This document shows, in pieces, positions 6,876 to 15,344 of a stretch of DNA of 40,822 bases. Under the pieces are notes generated by a model. The model did not search any database. It was not told where the DNA came from and worked only from the letters and a program-made list of their open reading frames with translations. Made by a program: the position numbers and the translations under genes. Position 1 is the stretch's first letter, and each line of letters opens with the position of its first letter. This stretch comes from an uncultured Lachnospiraceae bacterium (GTDB taxonomy: Bacteria > Bacillota > Clostridia > Lachnospirales > Lachnospiraceae), in assembly GCA_902766825.1 (NCBI GenBank), contig CACXFB010000088.1:1-40822 (forward strand). Reading direction: 5' to 3'.

Positions 6876-9236
6876 ATGTATCTTGATATTTTAAAAAGAG
6901 ATTTAAAAAGAAAAAAGACCATGAACGTAATATTGCTTATGTTTACCATACTTGTGACAATGTTTGTGTCGTCTGGAATAAGCAATGTTGTAACGATAAT
7001 AGACGGAACGGATTATTATCTTGATAAGGCGGGAATAGGTGATTATGTCATCATAACTTCTAATGGTGATGGCGGTATGACTGAAATTCTTGATAATGAC
7101 GAGTATGTGAAAGAGTATCGTAATGAAGAGTACTGTATGATCACAAAGGATGATATTGATGTGGAAGGTAATAAGCCACAGCTTAAAAACAACTCGATTA
7201 TACTTCAGAAAATCAGTAGTGACGGTATCAGACTTTTTGATAAGAACAATAAGATAATTGAGAAAGTAGCAAAGGGACAGATATATGTTACTGCTGGATT
7301 TTTAGAGCAGAACGGATGTGAAATAGGGGATAGTATTCATATAGATTTTTATGATATAGACAGGACATTTACCATAGCAGGAGAGATAAAGGATGCGCTG
7401 CTTGGATCGGATATGATGGGTAATACAAGATTGATAATAAGTGATGAGGAGTTTGAGGATTTTAAAAATGATGAGACGATAAAAGGGTATATGGGAAAGA
7501 TATTCTATATCAATACCGATAATGTCAAAGAACTTCAGACTAAGGTTTCAATGGCATCGCACATTATGTTTGACGGTGACAGGAATGTTATTAAGAAAGC
7601 ATATGTAATGGAAATGCTGGTTGCGATGATAGTTCTTGTTCTAAGCGTTGTATTGTGTATCGTTTCGTTTGTATTATTAAAGTTTACGATAACATTTACA
7701 ATTAACGAGGAATTTAGGGAAATAGGGGTTATGAAGGCGATTGGAATTAAGAATTTCAAGATAAGGAGTCTTTACATAATCAAATATCTGGCGCTGTCGA
7801 TAGCAGGAGGCCTTATTGGATTTGTGGTAGGAGTACCTTTTGGTAATGTGCTTATCGCATCGGTTTCAAAGAAGATGGTGCTTGGAAATGATTTTGGAAT
7901 CTTACTTAATATTGCAGGTTTTATAACAGTTGTGATAGTAACGGTCGGATTTGCATATCTTTGTACCGCTAAGATAAAAAAGACAACTCCGTTAGATGCC
8001 ATAAGAGAAGGACAGACCGGGGAGAGATTTTCAAAGAAGAGCAAAGTATCATTTACAAATTCAAAACTGGGAACTGAGGTAACAATGTCTGTCGGGGACA
8101 TACTGTCAAGCCCAAGACGTTTTATAACAATAACGCTTATATTTTTTATATGTTCGGTATTTGTCTTTGGAGTCGTGATGGTCTATGACACTATGGACAG
8201 CGACAGCCTGATAGAGTCTTTTGGAAAAAGATCAGATGTGTATATTAATGATACAAAGCTTTTAAAGATTGATTTTGCTGCAAAAGATATGAACAAGGAT
8301 ATGGCAGACAGGATAAATAAAGTTGAAGAAGATGTTAATAATCTGGGCATGGAAGCGGATGTTGGAATGGAGATGTGGTATAAGTATCCGGTAAGCGCTG
8401 GGGATACCACACTGACAGTAACCTGCCAACAGAATAAATATGCTAAGACGAGCGAATATGAATATATTGAGGGAAGTGCGCCTGAAAATGAGAATGAGAT
8501 TGCAATAACTAAGCAGATTTCAGATCAGCTTGGAGTAAATATAGGTGATACGGTATCCATAGATTTTGGAAGCGAAAAAAAGGATTGTATTGTAGTCGGA
8601 TATTTTCAGACCATGAACCAGTTAGGTTCGGTTATAAGACTTCATGAAAATGCTCCTACAGATATGGAATATATAAGTGCGGTGATGGCGTATCAGATAA
8701 ACTTTAAAGACAATCCTGATGAAAAAGAAATCGCAAAAAGAATCAAAAAGATAAAAGAGTTCTATGATATTGATGGAATATTTGATGCAAAAGAATACTG
8801 TAATGATTGTATGGGAGTTGCAGATACAATGGGAGCAGTTTCAATGCTTTTGCTTATAATAACCTGTATCGTTGTAATACTTGTTGCGGTGCTTATGGAA
8901 AGAACGTTTATATCCGATGAGAAGGACCAGATAGCACTTCTTTATGCAATAGGATTCAAAAAAGGATTTGTTATAAGGTGGCACGTAGTCAGGTTTATGA
9001 TTGTTGCGTTGATTGCGGAAATTTTAGCGGTAGCAGTTACCTATCCGGTGACAAAACTGTGGTGTGACCCTATATGGAACATGATGGGTGCACAGCATGT
9101 TGAGTATGTTTTTAACCCGTTATCACTTTTGATTTTATATCCTGGAATCATACTTTTTATCAATTTTGCGGCTGTATTTTTAACAGCGTTATATGCCAGA
9201 ACAATTAAGAGCAGTGATGTGCGTAACATAGAATAA
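6876..9236 (+). CDS. FtsX-like ABC transporter permease
   Basis: The 786-aa membrane protein is built as two similar halves. An N-terminal helix (~15-40) is followed by an extracytoplasmic domain to ~245 and three helices (~246-365) containing the FtsX motif EFREIGVMKAIGIKN. A second helix (~415-437), a second external domain (to ~650) and three last helices (~655-775) with KDQIALLYAIGFKKG complete it. This 4+4 layout is the MacB/LolC-like 'type VII' mechanotransmission family. It differs from BceB, which has ten helices and one external domain. It should work with the ATPase encoded 15 bp downstream, moving or releasing a lipid, peptide or antibiotic at the membrane. The ribosome site is AAAGGA (6862-6867). 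The link to the upstream two-component genes is by position. Confidence 0.9.
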   Translation: MYLDILKRDLKRKKTMNVILLMFTILVTMFVSSGISNVVTIIDGTDYYLDKAGIGDYVIITSNGDGGMTEILDNDEYVKEYRNEEYCMITKDDIDVEGNKPQLKNNSIILQKISSDGIRLFDKNNKIIEKVAKGQIYVTAGFLEQNGCEIGDSIHIDFYDIDRTFTIAGEIKDALLGSDMMGNTRLIISDEEFEDFKNDETIKGYMGKIFYINTDNVKELQTKVSMASHIMFDGDRNVIKKAYVMEMLVAMIVLVLSVVLCIVSFVLLKFTITFTINEEFREIGVMKAIGIKNFKIRSLYIIKYLALSIAGGLIGFVVGVPFGNVLIASVSKKMVLGNDFGILLNIAGFITVVIVTVGFAYLCTAKIKKTTPLDAIREGQTGERFSKKSKVSFTNSKLGTEVTMSVGDILSSPRRFITITLIFFICSVFVFGVVMVYDTMDSDSLIESFGKRSDVYINDTKLLKIDFAAKDMNKDMADRINKVEEDVNNLGMEADVGMEMWYKYPVSAGDTTLTVTCQQNKYAKTSEYEYIEGSAPENENEIAITKQISDQLGVNIGDTVSIDFGSEKKDCIVVGYFQTMNQLGSVIRLHENAPTDMEYISAVMAYQINFKDNPDEKEIAKRIKKIKEFYDIDGIFDAKEYCNDCMGVADTMGAVSMLLLIITCIVVILVAVLMERTFISDEKDQIALLYAIGFKKGFVIRWHVVRFMIVALIAEILAVAVTYPVTKLWCDPIWNMMGAQHVEYVFNPLSLLILYPGIILFINFAAVFLTALYARTIKSSDVRNIE

Positions 9237-9251
9237 GAATGGAGAATGACT

Positions 9252-10016
9252 ATGAAAAATATTTTAGATGTAAAAGATTTATGCAAAACATATGTGACAG
9301 ACAAAAGACAGAATAATGTACTTAAGAATGTAAGCTTTACTGTTAAAGAAGGTGAAATGGTTGCAATCATGGGACCTTCCGGTTCAGGGAAATCTACTTT
9401 GCTGTATGCTGTATCCGGCATGGATAAACCGACAAGCGGAACGGTAATGTTTGACGACAAGGAGATTAGTGCAATGTCCGAAAAAGAGATGGCGGATATA
9501 AGACTTAACGATATGGGCTTTATCTTCCAGCAGATGTATATGATGAAGAATCTCACAATACTAGACAACATTGCGCTGCCTGCATTTGAATGCAAAAAGG
9601 ATGGTAAGACAAAAGCTGAAAAGATTGAGAAGGCGTATGGACTTATGCGAAAAATGGATATTGTGGAGAGTGCAAAAAATGATATTAATGAAGTGTCGGG
9701 TGGACAGCTGCAAAGAGCATGTATATGCAGAAGCATGATTAATGATCCTAAGATTTTATTTGCAGATGAACCAACAGGAGCATTGAATCGAACTTCTTCA
9801 ACTCAGGTTATGCAGTCGATGGTAAAGCTCAACGAGGAGGGTACAACAATCATGCTTGTAACACACGATCCTAAGGTGGCAGCTATGTGTAAAAGGGTCA
9901 TGTACATAGTGGATGGTAACATAAAAGGGGAGTACGTGGTACCGGATGACAAGTCATTAAGTCAGGGGGATAAAGAGAGAAGACTTAACACCTGGCTTAT
10001 GGATCTTGGGTGGTAA
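9252..10016 (+). CDS. ABC transporter ATP-binding protein (MacB/LolD type)
   Basis: This 254-aa ABC ATPase has Walker A GPSGSGKST at residues 41-49, the Q-loop FIFQQMYMM, the signature VSGGQLQRA (~148), Walker B ILFADEPTGAL (~170) and the switch His in LVTHDPKVAA. The 'ADEPTGAL' form of Walker B is typical of partners of FtsX-type permeases. ATG 9252 is chosen because GGAG (9241-9244) is correctly spaced for it; ATG 9246 is only one base from the ribosome site. The extra C-terminal ~30 residues (DKSLSQGDKERRLNTWLMDLGW) are common in this branch. It is co-transcribed with the permease. Confidence 0.94.
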   Translation: MKNILDVKDLCKTYVTDKRQNNVLKNVSFTVKEGEMVAIMGPSGSGKSTLLYAVSGMDKPTSGTVMFDDKEISAMSEKEMADIRLNDMGFIFQQMYMMKNLTILDNIALPAFECKKDGKTKAEKIEKAYGLMRKMDIVESAKNDINEVSGGQLQRACICRSMINDPKILFADEPTGALNRTSSTQVMQSMVKLNEEGTTIMLVTHDPKVAAMCKRVMYIVDGNIKGEYVVPDDKSLSQGDKERRLNTWLMDLGW

Positions 10017-10083
10017 TATTTACACAAAATCAATGCGTATTTTAGTGCATAATTAAGCTCGAAAAATCGTGTATTTTCGCCCT

Positions 10084-10115
10084 CTGACATGGTAAAATGA
10101 CTATGACATTATAAT
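10084..10115 (+). promoter_or_regulatory. Possible promoter of the large surface-protein gene
   Basis: A consensus -10 TATAAT lies at 10110-10115, 33 bases before the start codon. The best -35 match, CTGACA at 10084-10089, leaves a 20-bp spacer, which is long. Either the -35 is weak or another factor helps. Confidence 0.4.
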
Positions 10116-10148
10116 CTTAATTGGGAAAGAAATATATGGAGGAAGATT

Positions 10149-13100
10149 ATGCAAAAAAAAGTATTATTTACGTTTTGCATGCTTGTTTTTGTGCTGACAT
10201 TTTGCCTTAATACGCATGCGGATTACAAGAAAGTTGATGTTAAAAAGGAAGGCGTGCCTGTGTCTGATATGGGGGTGTATAAGGACACTGATTATTCCTT
10301 TCTGAAAAAGTTTGATTTTGCCGGTACGTATACAGGTAAGGTGGATGCAAATCTTATAACGGCGCAGGTCATGTACTCTGGAGATGATCCGAGAGTTAAA
10401 GACGGAGCAGTTGTTAAGACATCCGGATTTTATAAAGCCGGAGACGGCGGTGCGGGTGTATACAAGATAAGTGAAAAATCACAGCCCGGAAGTATTGATA
10501 TCGGTAATAACCTTTACGCTACCCTTATTCCTGATACAAAGGTTATTAACGGTAAGAAGTGGGCGATTGTAAATGCTAAGCAGGTAGGTGCTCACGGTGA
10601 TGGTAAGACACCTGATCACGCATATCTTAATCATATGTTTGGTGTCGCTTCGCTTGCAACGGAATCGGATGATATTTTCAGAGCAATAGCATATATTCCT
10701 ACAGGAGAATATAAGAGTACCGCTGAAGTGCAGTTCGGGGTGCACGATATCAATATCGTCGGAGACGGCGATTCATCTGTAATCTTTACGGATAATGATT
10801 ACAGTGTCTGGTGGGAATTTTTTATGTCCGGTACAGGTTCAAAGAACCTGTATCTTGGAGATTTTAAAGTTGAAGCAAGAGAAGTAGATAAGAGCAATTA
10901 TTACAGACAGTTTGTGTTTGTTGATTCATCTAACTGCTACATGTATCATGTTAATCTTAATGTTCCGCAAGAAGCATTTTCAAAAGATTTTTATATGGAC
11001 AAGCAGTATACGAATCTTACTTTCTATGCCGGCAATAAGGACATGACGGTTGATTCGTGCCGACTTGATCTGATGTGTGCAACGTACAGAGGAGCCAACA
11101 TCGGAGTGCTCGATTTTTACTGCCGTGGTGAAGAAAACATCACGATAATGAACTGTGAACTTTATGACAATGCAAGAGATGAGCAGGTTGGAATGTTTAC
11201 CGGTAATACCAACAGGGATGCATCATTTCTTAAGAATATATATTTCATCAATAATGATATGTATACATATCAGCCGCTTGACATGAATGCAGCCGGCGGA
11301 CATCGTACAATGTGTTTTACGGTTGCTTATTCAATGTCACAAAACATTGATAATATAAGAATTGCAGGTAATCATTTTAAAAGTCAGGTAGATTCAAAAT
11401 TCATGACTTTTGGAAATCTTACTAACTGTGTTGTTGAGAACAATATTATTGAAGCTGATTGTACCATGAATATGGGAAGCTTTCTGTTTGAATCATCAGC
11501 AAAATCGACTGAGAATCTTAAGATACGAGGCAATGAGATATACATTACAAGAGAAGGAAAGGCGTCTCTTGTGTCAGGTAATGCGCAAGTTTATGAGAAT
11601 AAGATAGTAACGGATGCTTCATCTGTCGGATCGATTGCGTATCTTAATGCAAAGGTTTACGATAATAAGATAATTGGAATTGGAAAAATATCTAACCTTG
11701 TTAATAACATAACAACATTTACCGGTAATAGCGTTGATCTGTACGGGGGATTTGACCACATAATATATATTAATGGTAGTGTGGATAACAAGGGTGATAC
11801 TACATATATCAACAATAACGTAATAAAATATTATAAGTACAATGAAGTTGAAAAAGGTACGAGTCCTTTTGATAGTATTGCCGAAATCAAGGGGGCATTA
11901 ACAAAGAATATTGAATTTACAGGTAACACATTCTTATGCCCTAACACTTTAGTGACTAATCAGAAGAAAAATGATTACGGAAATCTCTTTTGGTTTCGAG
12001 ATACAGCATATGATAATGTAACCGTTAAAAATAATGTGTTACAAAACAGAAAGGGATATTCTCAATGGGGTTCTTCTAAGATAGAGGAAGCCTTCAAGGA
12101 GTCAGGTAACACATATAAGGATTGTACTTATGATGAGAGTAAAAAGGCACCTGATAAGATTAAGATACTTCAGAATTCAAAAGAGGTAACGGAAATATTT
12201 ACTACACAATCATCCGTAACACTTACAACTAATATAGATGATGCAGTATGGGTTACATCTGTTGAGGGCATGGCAACTGCCGATAAAGGTGTCGTAAAGA
12301 GAAAGAATTACGGTGAAGTTGCGGTATTTGTTGTATCAACACACAGCACAGGTTCTTACGGAAAATGCATTGTACATTTTGAAAAGGCTGTATCAAGTGC
12401 AATTGAACTTGAAAAAGACAGCATAACATTACAGCCGGGAAAGAAGCACGATGTAGTATATAAAGTTCTTCCATATGGTGACGTGTCACAGGATTTGAAA
12501 TGGGAAAGCTCTGATAAAGAAATTGCAAAGGTTAATTCAGAAGGAATAATTGAAGCAGTTAAAGCCGGTAAGGCAGTTATTACATGTACAACACTTGACG
12601 GTACAAATATTAAAAAGAAAATTAATGTAACTGTAGACGAACTTACGGTTAAGAGCATTAATCTTAATGCAAGTGAACTTCATAATAATAACCAGGGATG
12701 TGCGATAGGAAGTTCTTATCAGCTTAAGGTAACAAGTTATTATCCGTCAAATGCCGTTAACTGCGGAGTTAAGAGATGGGAAAGCTCAAATGAAAAGGTT
12801 GCAACAGTAAGCTCTGACGGACTCGTTAAGATGGTTGGACAGGGTTATGCGGTAATAAGAGCATATTCTCTTGATGAAAAATGTGCAGGTGTATGTAAAG
12901 TATGGGTTACACCAAAAGCAGTTAAAAATCTTAAGGAAACACATAACAGCAAATCTGTAAGTCTTACATGGGATGAACAGGAGAATGTAGAAGGTTACGC
13001 AATATATAAATACAATAACGATAAGGCACAATGGGAACTTGCTCAACGTACCACCAGGGCGGCACATACCTTCTGGAATATGACACCGGATACAGATTAT

Positions 13101-14897
13101 AAATTTATGGTTACTGCATATATTTCAAGGATGGATTCAAGTTATCAGCGTCAGTATTATGAGACAAAGACAGCTACAATAAGTGCTCACACATATACGA
13201 AGTCTGTAATTGATAATTTCGGTAACACAATTCCTGCTTCTATCGGACTTAAAAAAGGTGCCTGTCAGGATATATGTATTTATAAAGACAAGAAAGAGTA
13301 TAAATGGTGGATTGATAATGAATCAATCGCAACAGTAAAGGATGAGTCACCTAACTATGATGCAAGGCTTCGTGTGACAGGTGTTAAAGATGGGTTTACA
13401 TATCTTTATATTCAGGCATTGGATGAAGGCAGGTTTACAGTAAAGGTTCCTGTTTGTATATATGAATTTGAAAGTTATGATGATGCACAGGCTACAGGTT
13501 TTATAAAGAGTGTAGGACTTAAGTTTGTTGCAAATGACACTGATAATATTACATCATTTAAAATATCCGTTAAAGGCAGCGGACTTAATAAAGTAATTGA
13601 TGTTGCTAAAAATGAACTTGGTAAAGAGACAATTGACAGTAAGCAGTATTATACTTACGTTATAGGTGGACTTAAAGATGAGACGAAGTACGAGATATAC
13701 ATAAAGCCTTGTATAATAAAAGATCAGCTTGAATATAGCGGTGGCGGAAGCAAAAAGCTTGAAGCTGTAACCGAAGCGGTTATTAACATTACGGCAATTG
13801 ATACAGTTAAGACAATTGATGTATATACAGGCAGTACTTTTACAATAAAGGCTAAAGTTTCACCTGATAATGTGTCAATAAATAAGCTTAAATGGATTCC
13901 TTTTGATGACAGTATTGTAACATTTGTTTCAGAAAGCATTAATGAAGCAGGAGAGCATGTTGCGGTATTTAAGACATTAAGGACAGGAACGGTAAAGATA
14001 AGTGCAGTAGCTCTTGATAATGATGGATTTAGTACGGATATTACCGTTACGGTAAAGAACGAAGAAAAGAAAGAAGAGAAACAAAAGAAGGAAGAAGAAC
14101 AAAAGAAAAAAGAACAACAGAAAGAAGAAGCAAAGACTGAAACAAGTAAGAAAAACAAGACTGTAATATATACCGTTAAAGGATATAAATACAGGATAAT
14201 GAATAAGAAAGAAGTAAGACTTGTTGGCGCAGTTAATAAGAACAGAACAACTGTTAATGTGGCAGCGGTTGTTACCATTAAAGGTAAGAAATACAAGGTA
14301 ACTTCAATCGGACCAAATGCATTTAAGAACTATAAAAAATTAGTTAAGGTTGTTGTTTCAAAAAACGTGAAAGCAATAGGAAAAAATGCATTCCTTAACA
14401 TCAACAAAAAGGCAGCATTCTATGTTCCTAAGGGCAAGGAAAACTATTATAAGAAAATGATTAATTCCGCAAAAGGATTTAAAAATTCAATGAGTTTTCG
14501 TGTGAAAAACGGAACGGTATATGTAGCCGGCGGATACAGATATAAGGTTGTATCACCTAGGACGGTAATGGTTATCGCAAGTACCAATCGTGGCAGAAAA
14601 GTGATTGATATCAAAGATACGGTAAAGCTTGGTGGAATAACTTATAAAGTAACAGGTGTATACAAGAACGCATTTAAGAATTATAAAAATGCGGTTAAGA
14701 TTGTAATAGGTTCCAATGTCAGAGCAATAGGTGCTAATGCTTTCTATGGTGATAAGAAAGTAAAGCAGGTTGATATTAAATCAAAGGTTTTAAAAAGTGT
14801 AGGAAAGAATGCATTTAAAGGAATCTACAATAAGGCAAAACTGAGAGCTTATCCGAAGTATAAAGCTAAGTATAAAAAGCTTACAAAGATTAAGTAA
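10149..14897 (+). CDS. Large secreted beta-helix / Big_2 / FN3 / LRR_5 surface protein
   Basis: The 1582-aa protein begins with a signal peptide (KKVLFTFCMLVFVLTFCLNTHA). Residues ~55-660 look like a pectin-lyase-type right-handed beta-helix: VGAHGDGKTPDHAYLN resembles the tailspike/pectate-lyase entry motif, and many 'NN..' turns follow (ENNIIEA, YDNKIIG, NNVIKYY). Big_2 Ig-like domains lie at ~748-830, ~835-925 and ~1215-1300, with another likely at ~1018-1105. FN3-like domains lie at ~924-1015 and ~1110-1205. A Lys/Glu-rich linker (~1304-1337) leads to two BspA-type LRR_5 modules (TSIGPNAFKNYKKL, YKNAFKNYKNAV). No LPXTG or C-terminal TM is visible. It is probably a secreted or wall-associated glycan-binding or glycan-cleaving protein, but no catalytic residues can be assigned. 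RBS is GGAGGA (10138-10143). Confidence 0.85.
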   Translation: MQKKVLFTFCMLVFVLTFCLNTHADYKKVDVKKEGVPVSDMGVYKDTDYSFLKKFDFAGTYTGKVDANLITAQVMYSGDDPRVKDGAVVKTSGFYKAGDGGAGVYKISEKSQPGSIDIGNNLYATLIPDTKVINGKKWAIVNAKQVGAHGDGKTPDHAYLNHMFGVASLATESDDIFRAIAYIPTGEYKSTAEVQFGVHDINIVGDGDSSVIFTDNDYSVWWEFFMSGTGSKNLYLGDFKVEAREVDKSNYYRQFVFVDSSNCYMYHVNLNVPQEAFSKDFYMDKQYTNLTFYAGNKDMTVDSCRLDLMCATYRGANIGVLDFYCRGEENITIMNCELYDNARDEQVGMFTGNTNRDASFLKNIYFINNDMYTYQPLDMNAAGGHRTMCFTVAYSMSQNIDNIRIAGNHFKSQVDSKFMTFGNLTNCVVENNIIEADCTMNMGSFLFESSAKSTENLKIRGNEIYITREGKASLVSGNAQVYENKIVTDASSVGSIAYLNAKVYDNKIIGIGKISNLVNNITTFTGNSVDLYGGFDHIIYINGSVDNKGDTTYINNNVIKYYKYNEVEKGTSPFDSIAEIKGALTKNIEFTGNTFLCPNTLVTNQKKNDYGNLFWFRDTAYDNVTVKNNVLQNRKGYSQWGSSKIEEAFKESGNTYKDCTYDESKKAPDKIKILQNSKEVTEIFTTQSSVTLTTNIDDAVWVTSVEGMATADKGVVKRKNYGEVAVFVVSTHSTGSYGKCIVHFEKAVSSAIELEKDSITLQPGKKHDVVYKVLPYGDVSQDLKWESSDKEIAKVNSEGIIEAVKAGKAVITCTTLDGTNIKKKINVTVDELTVKSINLNASELHNNNQGCAIGSSYQLKVTSYYPSNAVNCGVKRWESSNEKVATVSSDGLVKMVGQGYAVIRAYSLDEKCAGVCKVWVTPKAVKNLKETHNSKSVSLTWDEQENVEGYAIYKYNNDKAQWELAQRTTRAAHTFWNMTPDTDYKFMVTAYISRMDSSYQRQYYETKTATISAHTYTKSVIDNFGNTIPASIGLKKGACQDICIYKDKKEYKWWIDNESIATVKDESPNYDARLRVTGVKDGFTYLYIQALDEGRFTVKVPVCIYEFESYDDAQATGFIKSVGLKFVANDTDNITSFKISVKGSGLNKVIDVAKNELGKETIDSKQYYTYVIGGLKDETKYEIYIKPCIIKDQLEYSGGGSKKLEAVTEAVINITAIDTVKTIDVYTGSTFTIKAKVSPDNVSINKLKWIPFDDSIVTFVSESINEAGEHVAVFKTLRTGTVKISAVALDNDGFSTDITVTVKNEEKKEEKQKKEEEQKKKEQQKEEAKTETSKKNKTVIYTVKGYKYRIMNKKEVRLVGAVNKNRTTVNVAAVVTIKGKKYKVTSIGPNAFKNYKKLVKVVVSKNVKAIGKNAFLNINKKAAFYVPKGKENYYKKMINSAKGFKNSMSFRVKNGTVYVAGGYRYKVVSPRTVMVIASTNRGRKVIDIKDTVKLGGITYKVTGVYKNAFKNYKNAVKIVIGSNVRAIGANAFYGDKKVKQVDIKSKVLKSVGKNAFKGIYNKAKLRAYPKYKAKYKKLTKIK

Positions 14898-14919
14898 TAA
14901 TCTTTTGTTATAAGCAAAA

Positions 14920-14951
14920 GAGACAGGCAATGATTATAAATTGCCTGTCTC
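14920..14951 (+). terminator. Terminator after the large surface-protein gene
   Basis: A perfect 12-bp inverted repeat pairs GAGACAGGCAAT (14920-14931) with ATTGCCTGTCTC (14940-14951) across an 8-nt loop. The tail is AAATATTTT rather than a clean T run. It lies 10 bases before the left attachment repeat, so it probably belonged to the original chromosome and also faces the old tRNA-Pro 3' end. Confidence 0.75.
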
Positions 14952-14960
14952 AAATATTTT

Positions 14961-14982
14961 AATCGGGGTGACGGGATTCGAA
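14961..14982. repeat. attL-type direct repeat: copy of the tRNA-Pro 3' end
   Basis: These 22 bases (starting AATCGGGG, ending GATTCGAA) are identical to 28038-28059. That second copy is the 3' acceptor and T-arm part of the intact tRNA-Pro gene on the minus strand. Beyond base 14982 the tRNA sequence stops, so this is a remnant and not a gene. It marks the left junction of the island. Confidence 0.92.
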
Positions 14983-15269
14983 TGACAAGGAAAAAATACG
15001 AGTAAATGGCTCAGAATCCCTTTATTTATCGATGTTTTCGCTTAACTTTGATGGAAAAAGAACACGCTAAAACATGCTGTTTTTGAGTCATTTTTTGAAA
15101 AGTCGCCATAATTATAAAAAATATGGAAGGAGGAACCCCTAGGCACCTGGGCGACTAAATTGAAAGTTGTAAAATGCGGGATATTACTTGAATAAAATGA
15201 AAAAAAATACAAAAACTGAATTTGACAGACTGATTTAAAAAGTTCCAACTATAGCTAACCAAATTGAAA
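14983..15269. other. Non-coding left end of island
   Basis: There is no convincing gene here; a minus-strand frame at 15042-15248 has no ribosome site and no family resemblance. The stretch holds the possible arm site and a long-range inverted pair GTCGCC (15104-15109)/GGCGAC (15147-15152) enclosing AAGGAGGAACCCCTAGG. That could be a small structured RNA or a recombination-protein site. Confidence 0.5.
15018..15029 (+). repeat. Possible integrase arm site, left copy
   Basis: CCCTTTATTTAT occurs here, 35 bp inside the left attachment repeat, and again in the same orientation at 28004-28015, 22 bp inside the right one. In the excised circle the two would flank the core, as integrase arm-binding sites do. 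The motif is short and A/T-rich, so chance remains possible. Confidence 0.35.
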
Positions 15270-15320
15270 AAATCAAATTGAAACAAAAATATTGTTTTAA
15301 TTTGATTTATATGATATTAT
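15270..15320 (+). promoter_or_regulatory. Promoter with 17-bp palindrome, upstream of ATPase gene
   Basis: A 17-bp inverted repeat pairs AAATCAAATTGAAACAA (15270-15286) with its complement (15292-15308) through one G-T pair, with a 5-nt loop. Its right arm starts with TTGTTT (15292-15297), which is the -35 of a promoter whose -10 is TATTAT (15315-15320) at 17-bp spacing. A regulator bound to the palindrome would shut the promoter, so tight control of the ATPase/TOPRIM pair is likely. Confidence 0.6.
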
Positions 15321-15344
15321 AGCATTGGAATGGAGGTGGATGAT

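Noticed and set aside
4880-10016. BceRS-BceAB bacitracin-type detoxification module.
   Set aside because: The kinase has a ~75-residue external domain and the permease has two external domains with about eight helices, unlike BceS and BceB.
14961-14982. Second tRNA gene.
   Set aside because: Only the last part of the tRNA is present; the sequence leaves the tRNA after 22 bases. It is an attachment repeat.
15042-15248. Minus-strand ORF near attL as an integrase remnant.
   Set aside because: The translated 68 aa show no tyrosine recombinase motifs and have no ribosome site.
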